A DNA stretch of 64,000 nt from Ophiura sarsii (GCA_035610835.1 CM069445.1:30988811-31052810), one strand, 5' to 3'; positions 45,644 to 56,827 are shown, numbered from the stretch's first letter. Notes: generated from the letters alone by a model not told the origin. Numbers and translations are program-made.

Positions 45644-46706
45644 CACTGCAAATGTGTTGGTCATTATCTTTGACACATTCGGTTGGGCAAAGCATTTATC
45701 TAATTTGTTGGTCAAGATTTACCCAACAAAACCGATATCATCATATCAGTTGGGGTAAACCTTTGTTTTGCCCATTTATTTTTGACTAAAACTCCCAACA
45801 CTCTGGTCAAAACGGTTGAACTTTTAATAAATCAAAATTGTTGGTCAAATTTGTTGGGCAAAGACGACCGATCATGCGCACTGCAAACTAGAAACTGCCC
45901 AACAGTTGGGCATCATTCCCACCGTTTGCTTGCGAATTCATCATTCATCATCAGAACGGCAAACGTGGAAGTCATGTCGGTATCGCGTCTGCTGGGGTCT
46001 TGTGGCCCTCCACCGTAAATAATAGACACTTTCAAAGGTAAGTCACAGTTATTATGCTATATACATGATATAATTTCATCAAGAACGAGTTCAAGAATTC
46101 CGTGAATAATTTTCTAATTGCAGGCTTGAAAAATGTTCATTTTCTACGGTCATGACGGTAAGCTTACCAATGTTATAGTAAGCTTACTGTCAATACCGTA
46201 GGAAATGTACCGGGTTTTTTTGTAGGTATGCAATTAGCCTAAATTATTCACGGAATACTTGAACATGTTCTTGATGGAATCATATCATGTATTATAATTG
46301 TGACTTACAACAGAAGAGGGTGAAAAAGGGGGTCTATACCTATACCCTTTTCCAATGTCAGTGCTCCCCCGGGAAATCCTAACCCTAACCAGACGCAATA
46401 TTTTGACCAACTGTTGGCATTAAGTAAAAGAGTGCCCAATATATGGTTAAATAATACATTGACCAACAAATGTTTTACAGAAAACCAACAGTTGGTCAAT
46501 TATACCCAACTGTTTAATCATTATCTTTGCCCAACAATTGGTGAAACATTTAGCCCAACAGAGTTGGTTAATTTCTAACCATTTGTTGGTTAAAACTTTT
46601 ATCAAAAGCAGTTGGTCAAAAGTTTGACCAACAAATTAGATTGTTCATATAAGACTAAACGTTGGTCAAAATGTTGGTCAATTTTTAACCAACCACATTT
46701 GCAGTG
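45644..46706. mobile_element. Nested palindromic element with reiterated TTGGTCAA motifs
   Basis: CACTGCAAATGTGTTGGT at the left is inverted at the right (ACCAACCACATTTGCAGTG), with TA on both flanks. TTGGTCAA and TTGTTGGTCAAA-type motifs recur about 15 times in the two outer thirds (45650-45920 and 46400-46700). The middle (about 46036-46310) is itself a large inverted repeat (GTAAGTCACAGTTATTAT and its inverse) centred near 46165. The small segment 46313-46375 matches the right end of the 16373 element. Confidence 0.75.
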
Positions 46707-46709
46707 TAG

Positions 46710-47084
46710 CCTGTTAGTGTCAGATTATGGCATTCTAATTCCTACTTTGTAAAACAGCAGGGGTCACTTATTGCTGTTCTGATCAGCCCAATGTGTTCAT
46801 GGTTCTGAGGGGTTAAAATGCATAATAAAGGAAGAAGCTGTTTATAATGATTATGTTGGTGATATATTTTATTTCTTTGTATTTTTTCTCTTGTTTAAAA
46901 TGCATGTAAGAAGAAAAAAATAATGCTGTTGGGTCATTCTGTGACAAAACGACCCAAATTCTGAAAATTAGTATGGATCACCTCTCAGGTGTGTGCCATT
47001 CAAATTTTTGAATATTTTTGTGTTTTGAAATGCCCATAGAGGGACCTGTGAAATCAGATACAAAAGCTGGAAAATGGTGTACTT
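46710..47084. other. Intergenic stretch, no gene seen
   Basis: No motif, repeat or coding signal recognised. Confidence 0.4.
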
Positions 47085-48540
47085 GGGTAACATTAATGCA
47101 AATAACATCAGCGGTGATTTCTCGGATGATAAGGACCTTATCTATGGTGTCCCCCAGGGCTCAGTAATAGGACCCTAGGCTTTCACTTATTATACTCGCA
47201 GAGTTGGCCAGATAATTAAGCACCATAATCTCAAATATCACACCTATGCCGACGATGTCCAAATTTACATCATGTTTAATCCAAACTGCCATGGTGATGC
47301 TGCATGTGCTTTATTCAAATTACGTCAATGTGTCAACGATCTGCAGTCCTGGATGCTTAACAACAGGTTGAAGCTTAATCAAGCCAAAACTGAAATTTTT
47401 CGTTGCCTGTTCTCCCAACCACTATAGTTCTCTTAAACATCTTACTCTTCATATTGATGATCATGACATTCCCTCCTCTCCTTCCATCCGCAACCTGGGT
47501 GTCATTTTAGATCACTCCATGACAATGGCTGGGCACATCACAAAGTTGTCTCGTTCAATAAATTGGCAGTTGCATAACCTCAATCGCATCCGTAAACATC
47601 TTATGATCTTGATACTGAGACGTATCACAACATTGTTCGCACGCTCATCTTATCGAGACTGGATTACTGCAACTCCCTCCTGTATGGCATTGACAAGAAG
47701 ATTAATCGTCTTCAAGTTCTACAGAATAAATCTGCTCGTCTCATTTTCAGAAACCTAGGTGTGCCACGCTTCTCCTCTGCTCCGTTCTCTTCACTGGTTA
47801 CCAATCGCTCAATTCAAAGTCCTGCTTCAAACTTTCAAGGCCTGGCATTTCAAATCTCCTGATTATCTGTTTTCATATTTTCAACCTCGTACTCTAAAGA
47901 CAAATTACATGTTACGTTCTGACTTAGCTATAACCTTTGAAGTCCCTCGGTCCAAAAAACATGCTAGTGACCGTGCCTTCTCTGTGGCAGGGCGGCCTCA
48001 CCTTTTGAACAAGCTTCCGATCAATATCCTTGGTCTTGGTAGTTTGAGTGTGTTCAAGGGGGGGGGGGGGGGGGGGGGGGGGGCATTTGCACTCGCCCCT
48101 TCCAAAAAAAAAGTAATTCAATTTAGTATAAATTAGAAAAAAGGTGACCATTTTAGCATAAAAAAGCAATGTTTGTCCACGCTTCACACGCATTTTCTTA
48201 CCCAATTAGGTTTAACTAGAGCATATGTTGACAATTTTATTATAAAACAGGTTAATTTTGCGCGTGCTTACACATTTCACACCAAATTAGTTTGATTCAG
48301 ACCAACTTTGGTCATTTGAGTGTAAAATGGCAAGAAAATGGCACACGAGTCCCCCCCCCCCCCCCCTAAAATGTCTTGCCCACCTTTGCCTCCCTCCCAA
48401 ATTATGATGCTGGCGCCGCCACTGCATATTTCAAAGGTCTTCTACTGGGCATTTCAAAAAGGCAAACTATTTAATGACGTGAATTGCACCGGAGCGTTTG
48501 TGTTCCACAAGGTTTTTAGTACTGGTTACATTTGAGCATC
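47085..48540 (+). mobile_element. LINE reverse-transcriptase fragment (CR1/L2-like), interrupted
   Basis: Successive frames give G-V-P-Q-G-S-V-I-G-P then a TAG stop, Y-H-T-Y-A-D-D-V-Q-I-Y (the catalytic YADD box, about 47235-47270), L-Q-S-W-M-L-N-N-R-L-K-L-N, R-L-Q-V-L-Q-N-K-S-A-R-L-I-F, and D-R-A-F-S-V-A-G. These lie in the order of a LINE RT C-terminal half. Several frameshifts and stops show it is dead. It is split at about 48059 by a G-run element and may resume near 48425. Confidence 0.8.
48059..48425. mobile_element. Small G/C-run element inserted in the LINE
   Basis: It begins with a 24-base G run and ends TGGCGCCGCCACTG, the inverse of a CAGTGGCG-type terminus. LINE sequence is interrupted at TGTTCAAGG and appears to continue after CATATTTCAAAGG. 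A C run (about 48351-48366) lies near the right side. Confidence 0.55.
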
Positions 48541-48619
48541 CCATTCCCATAAGGTATATTACATATCCCTTACATTGACTACAATGCATATCTCTGTGAC
48601 AGTGCTGTTTTTATCATAA

Positions 48620-48847
48620 AGGGTTCAACAAAAGAAAGTATACACTTTGTTTATGTCATTTTTGAGTAACATTCAATTTCTTTTTGACCAAACAGGCTAG
48701 ATAGGCATTTAGATGAATCTTTTAGGCATAATTTGATACCCTAACATCAAAGATAAACCATGATTAGCACCATTTGAAGAAAATTGGCCAATTTCCAAAA
48801 TTCACATTTTCCAAAAATGCTGGCACTTTGAAAGGCCGGGAATGAAA
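48620..48847 (-). repeat. Inverse copy of the 39.2-kb segment, cut by the assembly gap
   Basis: Contains the inverse of ATGGTGCTAATCATGGTTTA and of GACATAAACAAAGTG in the matching order. The right side runs into the N gap. Confidence 0.7.
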
Positions 48848-48947
48848 NNNNNNNNNNNNNNNNNNNNNNNNNNNNNNNNNNNNNNNNNNNNNNNNNNNNN
48901 NNNNNNNNNNNNNNNNNNNNNNNNNNNNNNNNNNNNNNNNNNNNNNN
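48848..48947. other. Assembly gap of 100 N
   Basis: Exactly 100 N, the usual placeholder for a scaffold join of unknown size. Order or orientation of the flanks could be wrong. Confidence 0.99.
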
Positions 48948-51290
48948 TATAATAATATTTCAATAAGGAATTTATCTGTCACCGCGGGATTAAGCTCAAT
49001 ATATTGAATAAATAATTAACGATTGGCCCGGAGATTGGCACAACATTTGAGATTTTACTAATATCAAACACAATCATCCTTACGATGTTTCTCTTCCTGT
49101 AGGCTACATGAAAAGCATCGACATTGTTAGAAATTGTCATTGATGTAAACAGTGGTGATTCCGGAGTGAATCATCTTCAAATGTGATATTTGTGGTTTTA
49201 AGGGCGGGGTTTGGGGTAGGGTGGATGGGGGTGCTCCGGGGTGCTTTGCGGATGGTTACACTACGGGCGCATGATTGTATAGATACGAGGGGATTGACTC
49301 GCGTGCATTCAGTATCAACAGACGTCAAAATAGTTGTTATGCGCGCAGCCTGTGCCAATTTGTTTTTGCAAACCATTTCTGCAAAAATCCCACCATCAGA
49401 AAATATATTTATCAACAATTACCGCCCTCCCCCAGAAAAACTGAAAAGTGTGACGATAATTGCAACTTTTCCAAAAATCGAGGGTAGGCCCTATTTTTTG
49501 TTGATAAATAATTTGCGAAAACATAAAAAGGAGATCTTTTGATAAGACATTAATTTTTAAGACTTATTATTTTCGAAAGGCGTAATTGTGTGAGATTGAG
49601 AAATTGAAAGTGTGTACCCGAAAAAGAAAAGGAGGCGTGGGGGATGGGGGCCGGGGGGGGGGGGGGGGGGCTTGAAATTGTGCTTACATAAAACTAAATA
49701 GTTTAGATAGATACAACTAAATACAGTTTAAGATAATGAACTTGATTATGGGTTTCATCTAGCTGAAAGATCGCTACTCAATTCAACAGCAAACCGCTCC
49801 TCGTGCGGCGTCTTTACCTCGCTAACTCAATCAAATGGTTGACTTAATAATAGCGCATGACCAAATAGGACCGATTGTGACGAGCAGACCCTTGTTGGTC
49901 CTCCTAAACAATTGCACTAATAATGACAAAGACATTAACAATATTAACGCCGTGCCGCCGGGGTGTCATAAAATGTTAAAGGGGCACTAAGAGATCCTTC
50001 TTGTTGGAGGGAGCCCTATTTTTTTTAAAGAAGTTGGGGTTTTCACCATATTCATATTATTATATGGGAGTATTAGGGAGTGTTCATAAATACTTTGGTG
50101 TGGGGGGCATTTTTGATCTCGGACATATTGTGGACATTTTTGAGCCTCGGACATATTTTTTTTCATGAAACCCTAAAACACCGTTAATTTTTTTCTTTAT
50201 CCCCCCTTTTTATGTTGATTTTTTTCATGACCCCCCCCCCCCTGTAGGCCTATGTCTTAGTTTCCGAGCATTATTAGATTCGACCGGGCACGAAGCATGT
50301 AATTGTAATCATATGGGTTCTTTTGTGCGCGAACAGGGTAAAAATGGGGACCTTTTTGTCACCGTGCGCGAAGCGCCAAAACTTGTGGATATTTTTGACC
50401 CCCCACCCCCCATTAAGTATCTTTTTTGTTGATTCCCCTATTTGGGGGACATTTATTTCTTATGATCACCCCTCCATTTTTCCAACCGCCCACCAAGGTA
50501 TTTATGAACACTCCCTTATATACGTACTACCATCTAAAATTAAAGAGCTTAATTTGCAGTATTTCATGTGAAATTCATGGATTTGATAGCGCTTTGAGTT
50601 TCGATGGCTTCTGACTTATTTGTTTCATTTATTCAAAAAACCTTGAAGACCACCATGGCTTGTTGCGTGATGCATCATAGTCATGACCTCCGTGGTTCAA
50701 TTGGTGGTGACTTTTAACCAAAATACACAAAAAAAGAAGGTGAAAAGCACTAATATACCTTCGAAAATGCTGAGAAAATGTCTTTATTTTTCATTTTTAC
50801 TGATTTTTTTGGAAGAAATCTTACATGAGAGGGTTTTTATGTAATATCATCTATTCAAACAAGTTAAACATAGTGGCTTGGGTTGTTTGTAAAACAAAAG
50901 TGTTGTTAACCTCATTTTCAGAGCATTACTTGCGCAATTAGTAAAGGAACAACACACACAAAAACCCCACTTTATGTCTATTTATTATATTACCGTCGCA
51001 ATTTGTTAGTCAATATTTTGACGGGTTTACAATTGTTTTGAAAAATGTTTCAGGTTAAAATTGTTCAAAATGTTTGAAAGTTTTAATGGGAGTGAAAATC
51101 ACAGTGAGGCCAATGTAGTTTAAAATAAAATAAAAGAACGTGGACAGGGACGCGACCCCGTTTTCATGTGTCCCCGTTTTTCTGTCCCCGTTTTCTAGAC
51201 ACCCTAAAAGAACAGCTATCTGAGAAATGATTTTGCCAACAATCTAATCAACACGAACCACCCCTTGCTGGGCGTTCAGTTCACAGTGTG
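48948..51290. other. Intergenic stretch upstream of STRIP, no gene seen
   Basis: A 19-base G run lies at 49652-49670, and a TTAA-type element end (TTAAAGGGGCACTAAGAGAT) at about 49976 without a recognised partner. Frames up to about 120 codons have no motif. Confidence 0.4.
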
Positions 51291-51310
51291 TCAGCGCCCT
51301 CTGTTGGTCG
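51291..51310 (-). promoter_or_regulatory. CTCF-like motif just upstream of the STRIP start
   Basis: On the minus strand CCAACAGAGGGCGCT fits the bilaterian CTCF core CCASYAGRKGGCRSY at 14 of 15 positions. It ends about 40 bases before the STRIP start codon. Similar AGAGGGCG cores occur at 16571 (minus) and 52185 (plus, weaker). The motif can also be part of a dispersed repeat. Confidence 0.35.
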
Positions 51311-51349
51311 ATACACGCAAAAATAAAAATAAATAAGTGATGAGAAAGA

Positions 51350-51445
51350 ATGGAAGTTCCGATGGCAGGAGGACTCGCAGCTAAAAGAGGAGGCGGTTTA
51401 CCTAAATTACGAGAACTCCTTCGCAGGCAAAGGAGAGATTCAGAT
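51350..51445 (+). CDS. STRIP1: STRIP exon 1 (start codon)
   Basis: 32 codons, phase 0 out, donor GAT|GTAAAT. The start ATG sits in AGAATGG (A at -3, G at +4). The peptide is short and basic (A-A-K-R-G-G-G and R-E-L-L-R-R-Q-R-R-D-S-D). It lacks the long proline-rich N-terminus of vertebrate STRIP1 but keeps the R-R-x-D-S motif that precedes S-P-D-L. A second in-frame ATG lies four codons downstream. Confidence 0.85.
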
Positions 51446-51954
51446 GTAAATATAGTTATGAAACAATTGGGTATAATTTTAGTGATAACGGTGTTCTAAA
51501 TAGACGAGAAATATGTAATTTACGGTAGCCCTAAAATCAAAACATCGCCATTTTGTTGAAAATAAGCAGAATTCTGCAGACTTCAACAGTATTTAGTAAA
51601 TAGGTCGCCCTGGTCATCCGGGTATTTTTGTCATTTGCCATTGACAACTTAGCAAAACGTTTTAACACATCATGATCATTGTGTACGCTCTACTCAACTA
51701 TACACAACACTATCATACTATGATCGTGCGAGGCTGTGTGTGTAATCGGCTGTCAGTGTCAGTTAGGCCAAAAGGGTTTATTAGATCGCGAGCGATCTGA
51801 AAAAGGGTACCTGGCTGCTGAAAATTAGTAACTCCCACAATACAGCACGGTCGATACCGCAAAAATACACTACAACAACAAGTACCGTATTATACACCAT
51901 ACGAAAAATATTATTAGTAAATAAATCTTCACTTGATTCTGTTCCGTGCTCACA

Positions 51955-52200
51955 GTGTCAAGCGGGGCCGAAGGCACCGTACGCGGATAGCCCGCCGCTA
52001 GGCGCTAGTAAGAAAAGGAGCCGCAGGCCGCCTGCGGCCGAGGCGACTAAACCCGGCTTGTTACGAACCGATTTAAGTTAGGTCCAATTTAGATGAGCCC
52101 GCCGCAGGCGCGATACAGTCTACCAACCGACCCGTGTAGAATTTGCGAACTCAACCCCTATTTTGCGCGAACTCTACCCCTATCGTAGAGGGCGCTGTTG
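51955..52200. promoter_or_regulatory. CpG-rich patch in STRIP intron 1
   Basis: Compared with the AT-rich surroundings this stretch is rich in CG dinucleotides (CCGTACGCGG, CCCGCCGC, GCCGCAGGC). It contains a palindrome GCCGCAGGCCGCCTGCGGC at 52020-52038. It lies about 0.5-0.85 kb after exon 1, so it may belong to the promoter region, or be a GC-rich repeat. No functional evidence. Confidence 0.35.
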
Positions 52201-52750
52201 TACCTAGGATGCGTGTTTTTTCAGCAAGCTAGATGGTTCGCCGCCAAAAATATGCGATCTCTACCACTATCGCGTCAGTTAGTGTCACTGTTGTTTACAA
52301 TAATTATGAATATAATATTTAGCCTTAGGTAAGACCGTAAATAGGGCCCCGTACGTCATCATTTTAGCCTTGGTTTTCGTGCGATTTTACGAAATCGTGT
52401 CATAGCCTGAACATCAGATCAATTGTACATGGAGCCGTACTGCCCTTGCAGGTTAGGATTAGTGTCCAATTAAAAAGAGCTCAAACAGACATTCTTCTGT
52501 TGTGTAGACATTCAGTATTGAACGTCAATGAAATTCAGCCCATATAGTCTATATAGGCCTATAATAGGCCTAGGTCTTTAGCTAGGCATGAATATGATCA
52601 TATAAAATTTTGAAAATAAAAATATCTCTTTGAAAATGGAAAACATCGAAACAAAGTACTTTACAGCGTGTCCCAAAAAAACTGGGTTCAAAAGTTTGCG
52701 AGCTTATAACAAAATAAGTAGGAAACCTGGATAGTTTATATTTTAGGATA

Positions 52751-54085
52751 GGAAATGGCTATTCGTACAACTGTTGTACGAATTGCACGAAGATTTCTGT
52801 AATTCGCACAACGACTCTGGACCAATGAGGTTCGAGCAACTATGACTGATGGCCTTTGACATCAAGCCTGCATATGGTTTAAAACCATTCAGAAAGAAGT
52901 TGAGCATATTGATATTTGCATATTTGCTTGATTACTTAAAAGTATAGATTGTTTAAAAGCTCAAACAGGGGAGATTCAGATGGGTAATGTGCCGGGCCCT
53001 CAGAATTGGATTTTTTTAAATTTTCAAACCCATTTGGGTGCGATTTTGTGTGTGGTACTTTTGACCAATCACTTTATTTCATTTTACCTTGGCCATCACA
53101 TACACTATATGCATTGACCACCCCCCCCCCCCCCCCCCCCCCCCCGTGCATCCCCAGGCCTCAATAAGTGGTGAGGGGGGGGGGGGGCAGTTCAGTGGCG
53201 GATCCAGGAAAATTTTAGGGGGGGGGGGCCCAAAAAATGAAATTTTGCCGGTACCATCTCCGAGCTATGCTCGGACAGGGGGGGTGTCTGAGGGGGAGTG
53301 CCCCCTCAGAAGTAGAAATGTTTTCAATTTTCTAACTCATTTGTTGCGATCTGGTGTATACTTTTGACCAACATTTTATCGAAAAGCCACCTCTTCATTT
53401 CCAATCAATATATATTTGTTATCAATGCAAACAGCGTACCCCCCCTCTTCTCTTTAACAATAGTTGTACGAATAACAGACTCCCCAACAGAGGACCCCTC
53501 TTCAACAATAGTTGTACGAATTACAGGGACTCCCTCTTATTTGTACAATGAATGAGAAGGGACTCCCCCTCTTAATTGTACGAATTTAATACAGAGAATC
53601 CCCGGCCTATTTTTTACAACATCTATTCTATAAGGCTAAGATACTCCCCTCCCAATTGTACGAATATAGGGGCCTCCCGTCGAATTGTTACAAAAGTTGT
53701 AAGAATATTACACTTTAGCCTTAGGGACTCCCTTTTTATACAATAGTTGGTGCGAACCACGCCGGGACTCCCCCCCCCCCCCCCCCCCCAAGTGACATTC
53801 ACATATTTTTACAATAGTTGTACGAATAACAGGGACTCCCCTTTTATTTTACAATAGTTGTACGAATAACAGGATCGACTCCCCTTTTAATTTTACAATA
53901 GTTGTACGAATAACAGAGACTCTCGTCTAATTCGTACAACAGTTGTGCGAATTACAGTGATACCTCGCTTATTCGTACAACAGTTGTGCGAATTACAGCG
54001 ATACCTCCCTTATTCGTACAACAGTTGTGCGAATTACAGCGATACCGCGCTAATTCGTACAACAGTTGTACGAATAGACTCTTTC
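52751..54085. mobile_element. Element nested in the left arm, 9-bp target duplication
   Basis: TTTAGGATA flanks both sides (52742-52750 and 54086-54094). The intact right arm of the host element shows the same place without insertion. Terminal sequences GGAAATGGCTATTCG and, inverted, GAAAGAGTCTATTCG lead directly into palindromes TTCGTACAACTGTTGTACGAA and TTCGTACAACAGTTGTACGAA-type. Inside are a copy of the GATCTGGTGTATACTTTTGA family (53200-53430), a C run (about 53118-53145) and the palindrome array. Confidence 0.8.
53455..54080. repeat. Tandem array of ATTCGTACAAC/GTTGTACGAAT palindromes
   Basis: Units of about 42-60 bases carry ACAATAGTTGTACGAAT or, near the right end, perfect palindromes TTCGTACAACAGTTGTGCGAA, each followed by a GGGACTCCC or GCGATACC phrase. 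The rightmost four units are the most regular (period about 44). The motif equals the inner terminal sequence of the element, so the terminus itself is reiterated. Confidence 0.85.
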
Positions 54086-55077
54086 TTTAGGATATCAAAC
54101 AAAATATACCTGACCTTAATGTGGTAAATTTGAAGACCAATCAATGTAAACTTTTTGAAATACAAAGATTTGAATAGAGCGTGGTCAGAACCCATTTGTC
54201 CCGATTTAAGGAATAAACCATCCATGCGTTGCATGAAACTGTGACGTGTTCTACCGAAACCAGACGGAATTGGGCATAGCTCCAAACTGAGAAATACCCA
54301 AAACATAATTGGGGTGATTTTGGGGGAATTTGAGTTTCGGGTAAATAATTATTCTTCAGAGATTAAATGTATGTTTCAGTGATTTAGAAAAGCCTAGTTC
54401 TAGTAAAAAGCCTAGTTCTTGTAACCTTAAAGGGCGATATCTCAGTTTGGAGTTTTCATAAAGACCGTAAAAGATGAACTTGAAAATGATGTAGCTCCGC
54501 TTTGGGAAGTCCGATTAAAAAGAGAGAGGTACCACTGTAAACCTGAAGATCTCTACTTTAATAATCAATTACTAACTCAATTTTGATATCTTGCCCAATT
54601 GTATCTGGTTTCGGTAGAACATGTCACATGTGCCCTATGTGCAGTATTCCCGGCATGGGGTTTATTCTCCGAAGGAACTTAACAATAACTCGGACTATAA
54701 CAAAAAATATTTTGTTTTAATGTTTATGTAAATAATGAACTTGTATTATTGCAATATGACCAATATAATTATAATTTTGTTTACTACCTTAGTCTTTGTA
54801 AAGGATGAATGCAAAGGCAAAACTTTGATAAAGTCACAACAATGCGCAATTGCAACACGTCGTGAAGTTCCTTGAAAAGTGGGACAAATGGGTTTTGACC
54901 ACGCTCTATTAAAATCTTTGTATTTCAAAAAGTTTATACTGCATTAATCACAGAGTTTAACCAATTAAGGTCAGGTATATTTTGTTTGATATCCCTAAAT
55001 ATGATCTATCCATGTTTCCTACTTTTTAAGTTATAAGCGCGCAAACTTTTGAACCCAGTTTTTTGGGACACGCTGTA

Positions 55078-55917
55078 CAATAAAAAATGATGGTTCAACC
55101 ATGTCTGCAGGCTAAATAAAAAAAAGAAGTTATAACCAAAAGTAGTTTGCCTTCTACATGTACTTTTGCCTTATTGCTAAAAACTGGTCAAGTCATGCAA
55201 ATTTTAAAACTTATAAGCTTAAATCAGCTTAACTTTCATGTTGTCCAGTACATTGTGTGGTTAGTTAAGACATCAGTAAATACATCCCAGCCAGTTCTTC
55301 CTTTTTCACTGGATTTAACAAAGGGAAACATGGAGTTTTCCACACATTTTGGCCACCAAATTTTCAAACAAACGTTGCCCTTTGTAGTCAATGATATGAA
55401 CATCCCTATCTTAGCCCTCTGGGTGAAAAAGATGCGTTGACTGCACAAAGTAAATTCAGGCAAATTTATCCGTAAAAGGGACACAAAACCTGGATGACGG
55501 ACCATAGAATGCTTTAACAAAAAACTTGCTTCAAGATTTCACTGTGTAACATCCAAGAATAAGACCTGATGGGGTTTTGTTTAGGAGGAAGGAATACTTG
55601 CTTGGTCATGTGACCTCCTTTTAACCAATCAATCACCACAAATACAATTGATGAAGGACATGATTAAAATATGTAACACTAACAGGGGACTCTTTTATCA
55701 GTTCATTAATTTCGAACAATTTAAACACGTCTTATTATGCGACTGTTTGCCAGTCCCCCCTCCCCCTAACGTGACCCATTTTTCTCCCCTTATATTTTTT
55801 TCACAAAACATGCTGCCAGAGGGTTAAGGTGAAAAATTATCTCTTACATTGGTGATTATTTTGTCAATTTATTTATCTAAGGTTACGCTTTTATCTTTCT
55901 GTGCTTGTATTATACAG
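55078..55917. other. STRIP intron 1, 3' part, no gene seen
   Basis: Frames of about 95 codons on both strands near 55150-55520 show no recognisable domain and no splice logic. The intron ends in TGTATTATACAG before exon 2. Confidence 0.4.
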
Positions 55918-55987
55918 AGTCATAACGACAGCCCTGATTTGGACTTTGACTATGATGACGCGGATTTATATTCAATAGAAATAGCAG
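55918..55987 (+). CDS. STRIP1: STRIP exon 2
   Basis: 70 bases, phase 0 in and phase 1 out; acceptor ATACAG, donor GCAG|GTAAGA. Encodes S-H-N-D-S-P-D-L-D-F-D-Y-D-D-A-D-L-Y-S-I-E-I-A, the acidic S-P-D-L-x-F-x-Y signature conserved at the start of STRIP proteins. Confidence 0.93.
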
Positions 55988-56584
55988 GTAAGAGTGACTT
56001 GGCTATCAAGGGGATAATTAAACCCAAATGGAGCCAGTTTTGTGTCTGGCTCAAATGTTTAATAATAAATACATAATTCAACAGAACAAGATATTAGCCA
56101 AACCTTAAAGGTATATTATGTGATCTTTTCGAGGGAATGCTCTCAATCCTCAAAAAAATTGAAAGCAGCCAATAAAGATACATAATTCAAAATAATAAAA
56201 TTCAAAGGTTAATGTTAAAAGTGACTTAGTTTTTGAAGGTGAAATTTCATAAAAGATGATGACACAAAGTATTGTAAATAAATTTTCTCTAAACAAATCC
56301 AAATTTAAAAAAAAAAGAATTTTTTATCACATTTTGCGACATCCGACAGGTTTTCACATATCTCATCACATATTTTAAAATAACTGAACACAAAAATGTG
56401 TGTTCCAGAAATTTGTGAACATAGTTTTAGAAGTACATATTTTTGCATAAGGGTGTGTGAGTGCATTTTTTTGTACTTACTAATACTTACTGAATCTAAA
56501 CAAATATATTTTAAGTCATGTCCACTTGTTAGAGGTGAGCAAATGAGTTATTCATTATTTGTTGTGATTCTTCCCTTTGCGTAG

Positions 56585-56659
56585 AATTATACAGCTATAC
56601 AGAAGAAGCTGAGTTTGCTCTTGGGCAGAAATGTTTCGAAGAGGATTTTCACTCAAAAA
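56585..56659 (+). CDS. STRIP1: STRIP exon 3
   Basis: 75 bases, phase 1 in and phase 1 out; acceptor TGCGTAG, donor AAA|GTAAGT. Encodes E-L-Y-S-Y-T-E-E-A-E-F-A-L-G-Q-K-C-F-E-E-D-F-H-S-K, nearly the vertebrate STRIP sequence at this place. Confidence 0.94.
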
Positions 56660-56827
56660 GTAAGTACATGTAGGAAACATTGGTTTCCATTCCCTTCTTC
56701 CATCACACAAAAATTATCAAGAAAAAACAACTGGAATTTGCTCCTTAATCTAGAAACAAAAAAGTAGAAAACAATTAATTATAATATAACTATCTTGTTT
56801 GACTATCCAATTATCGTAAAGCATAAC

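Larger units (their letters stand above)
52664..55075. mobile_element. TA-flanked element with ~400-bp inverted arms, left arm split
   Basis: CAGCGTGTCCCAAAAAAACT at the left and its inverse at the right are flanked by TA (52662-52663 and 55076-55077). The inverse match continues through GGGTTCAAAAGTTTGC and GTAGGAAACCTGGATAG. It breaks at 52751, resumes at 54095 with TCAAACAAAATATACCTGAC, and goes on through TGGTTTCGGTAGAACATGTC-type sequence. It therefore has very long arms and a small centre (about 54310-54590), with another element inserted into the left arm. It lies in STRIP intron 1. Confidence 0.85.

Noticed and set aside
49137..49542. Frames of 93-119 codons on both strands after the gap
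   Set aside because: No recognisable motif and mutually overlapping. The sequence between gap and STRIP shows no exon-like boundaries in phase.
55147..55520. Frames of about 95 codons on both strands in STRIP intron 1
   Set aside because: No family motif, no suitable splice sites in phase with exons 1 and 2, and the exon 1 to exon 2 join is already complete at the protein level.
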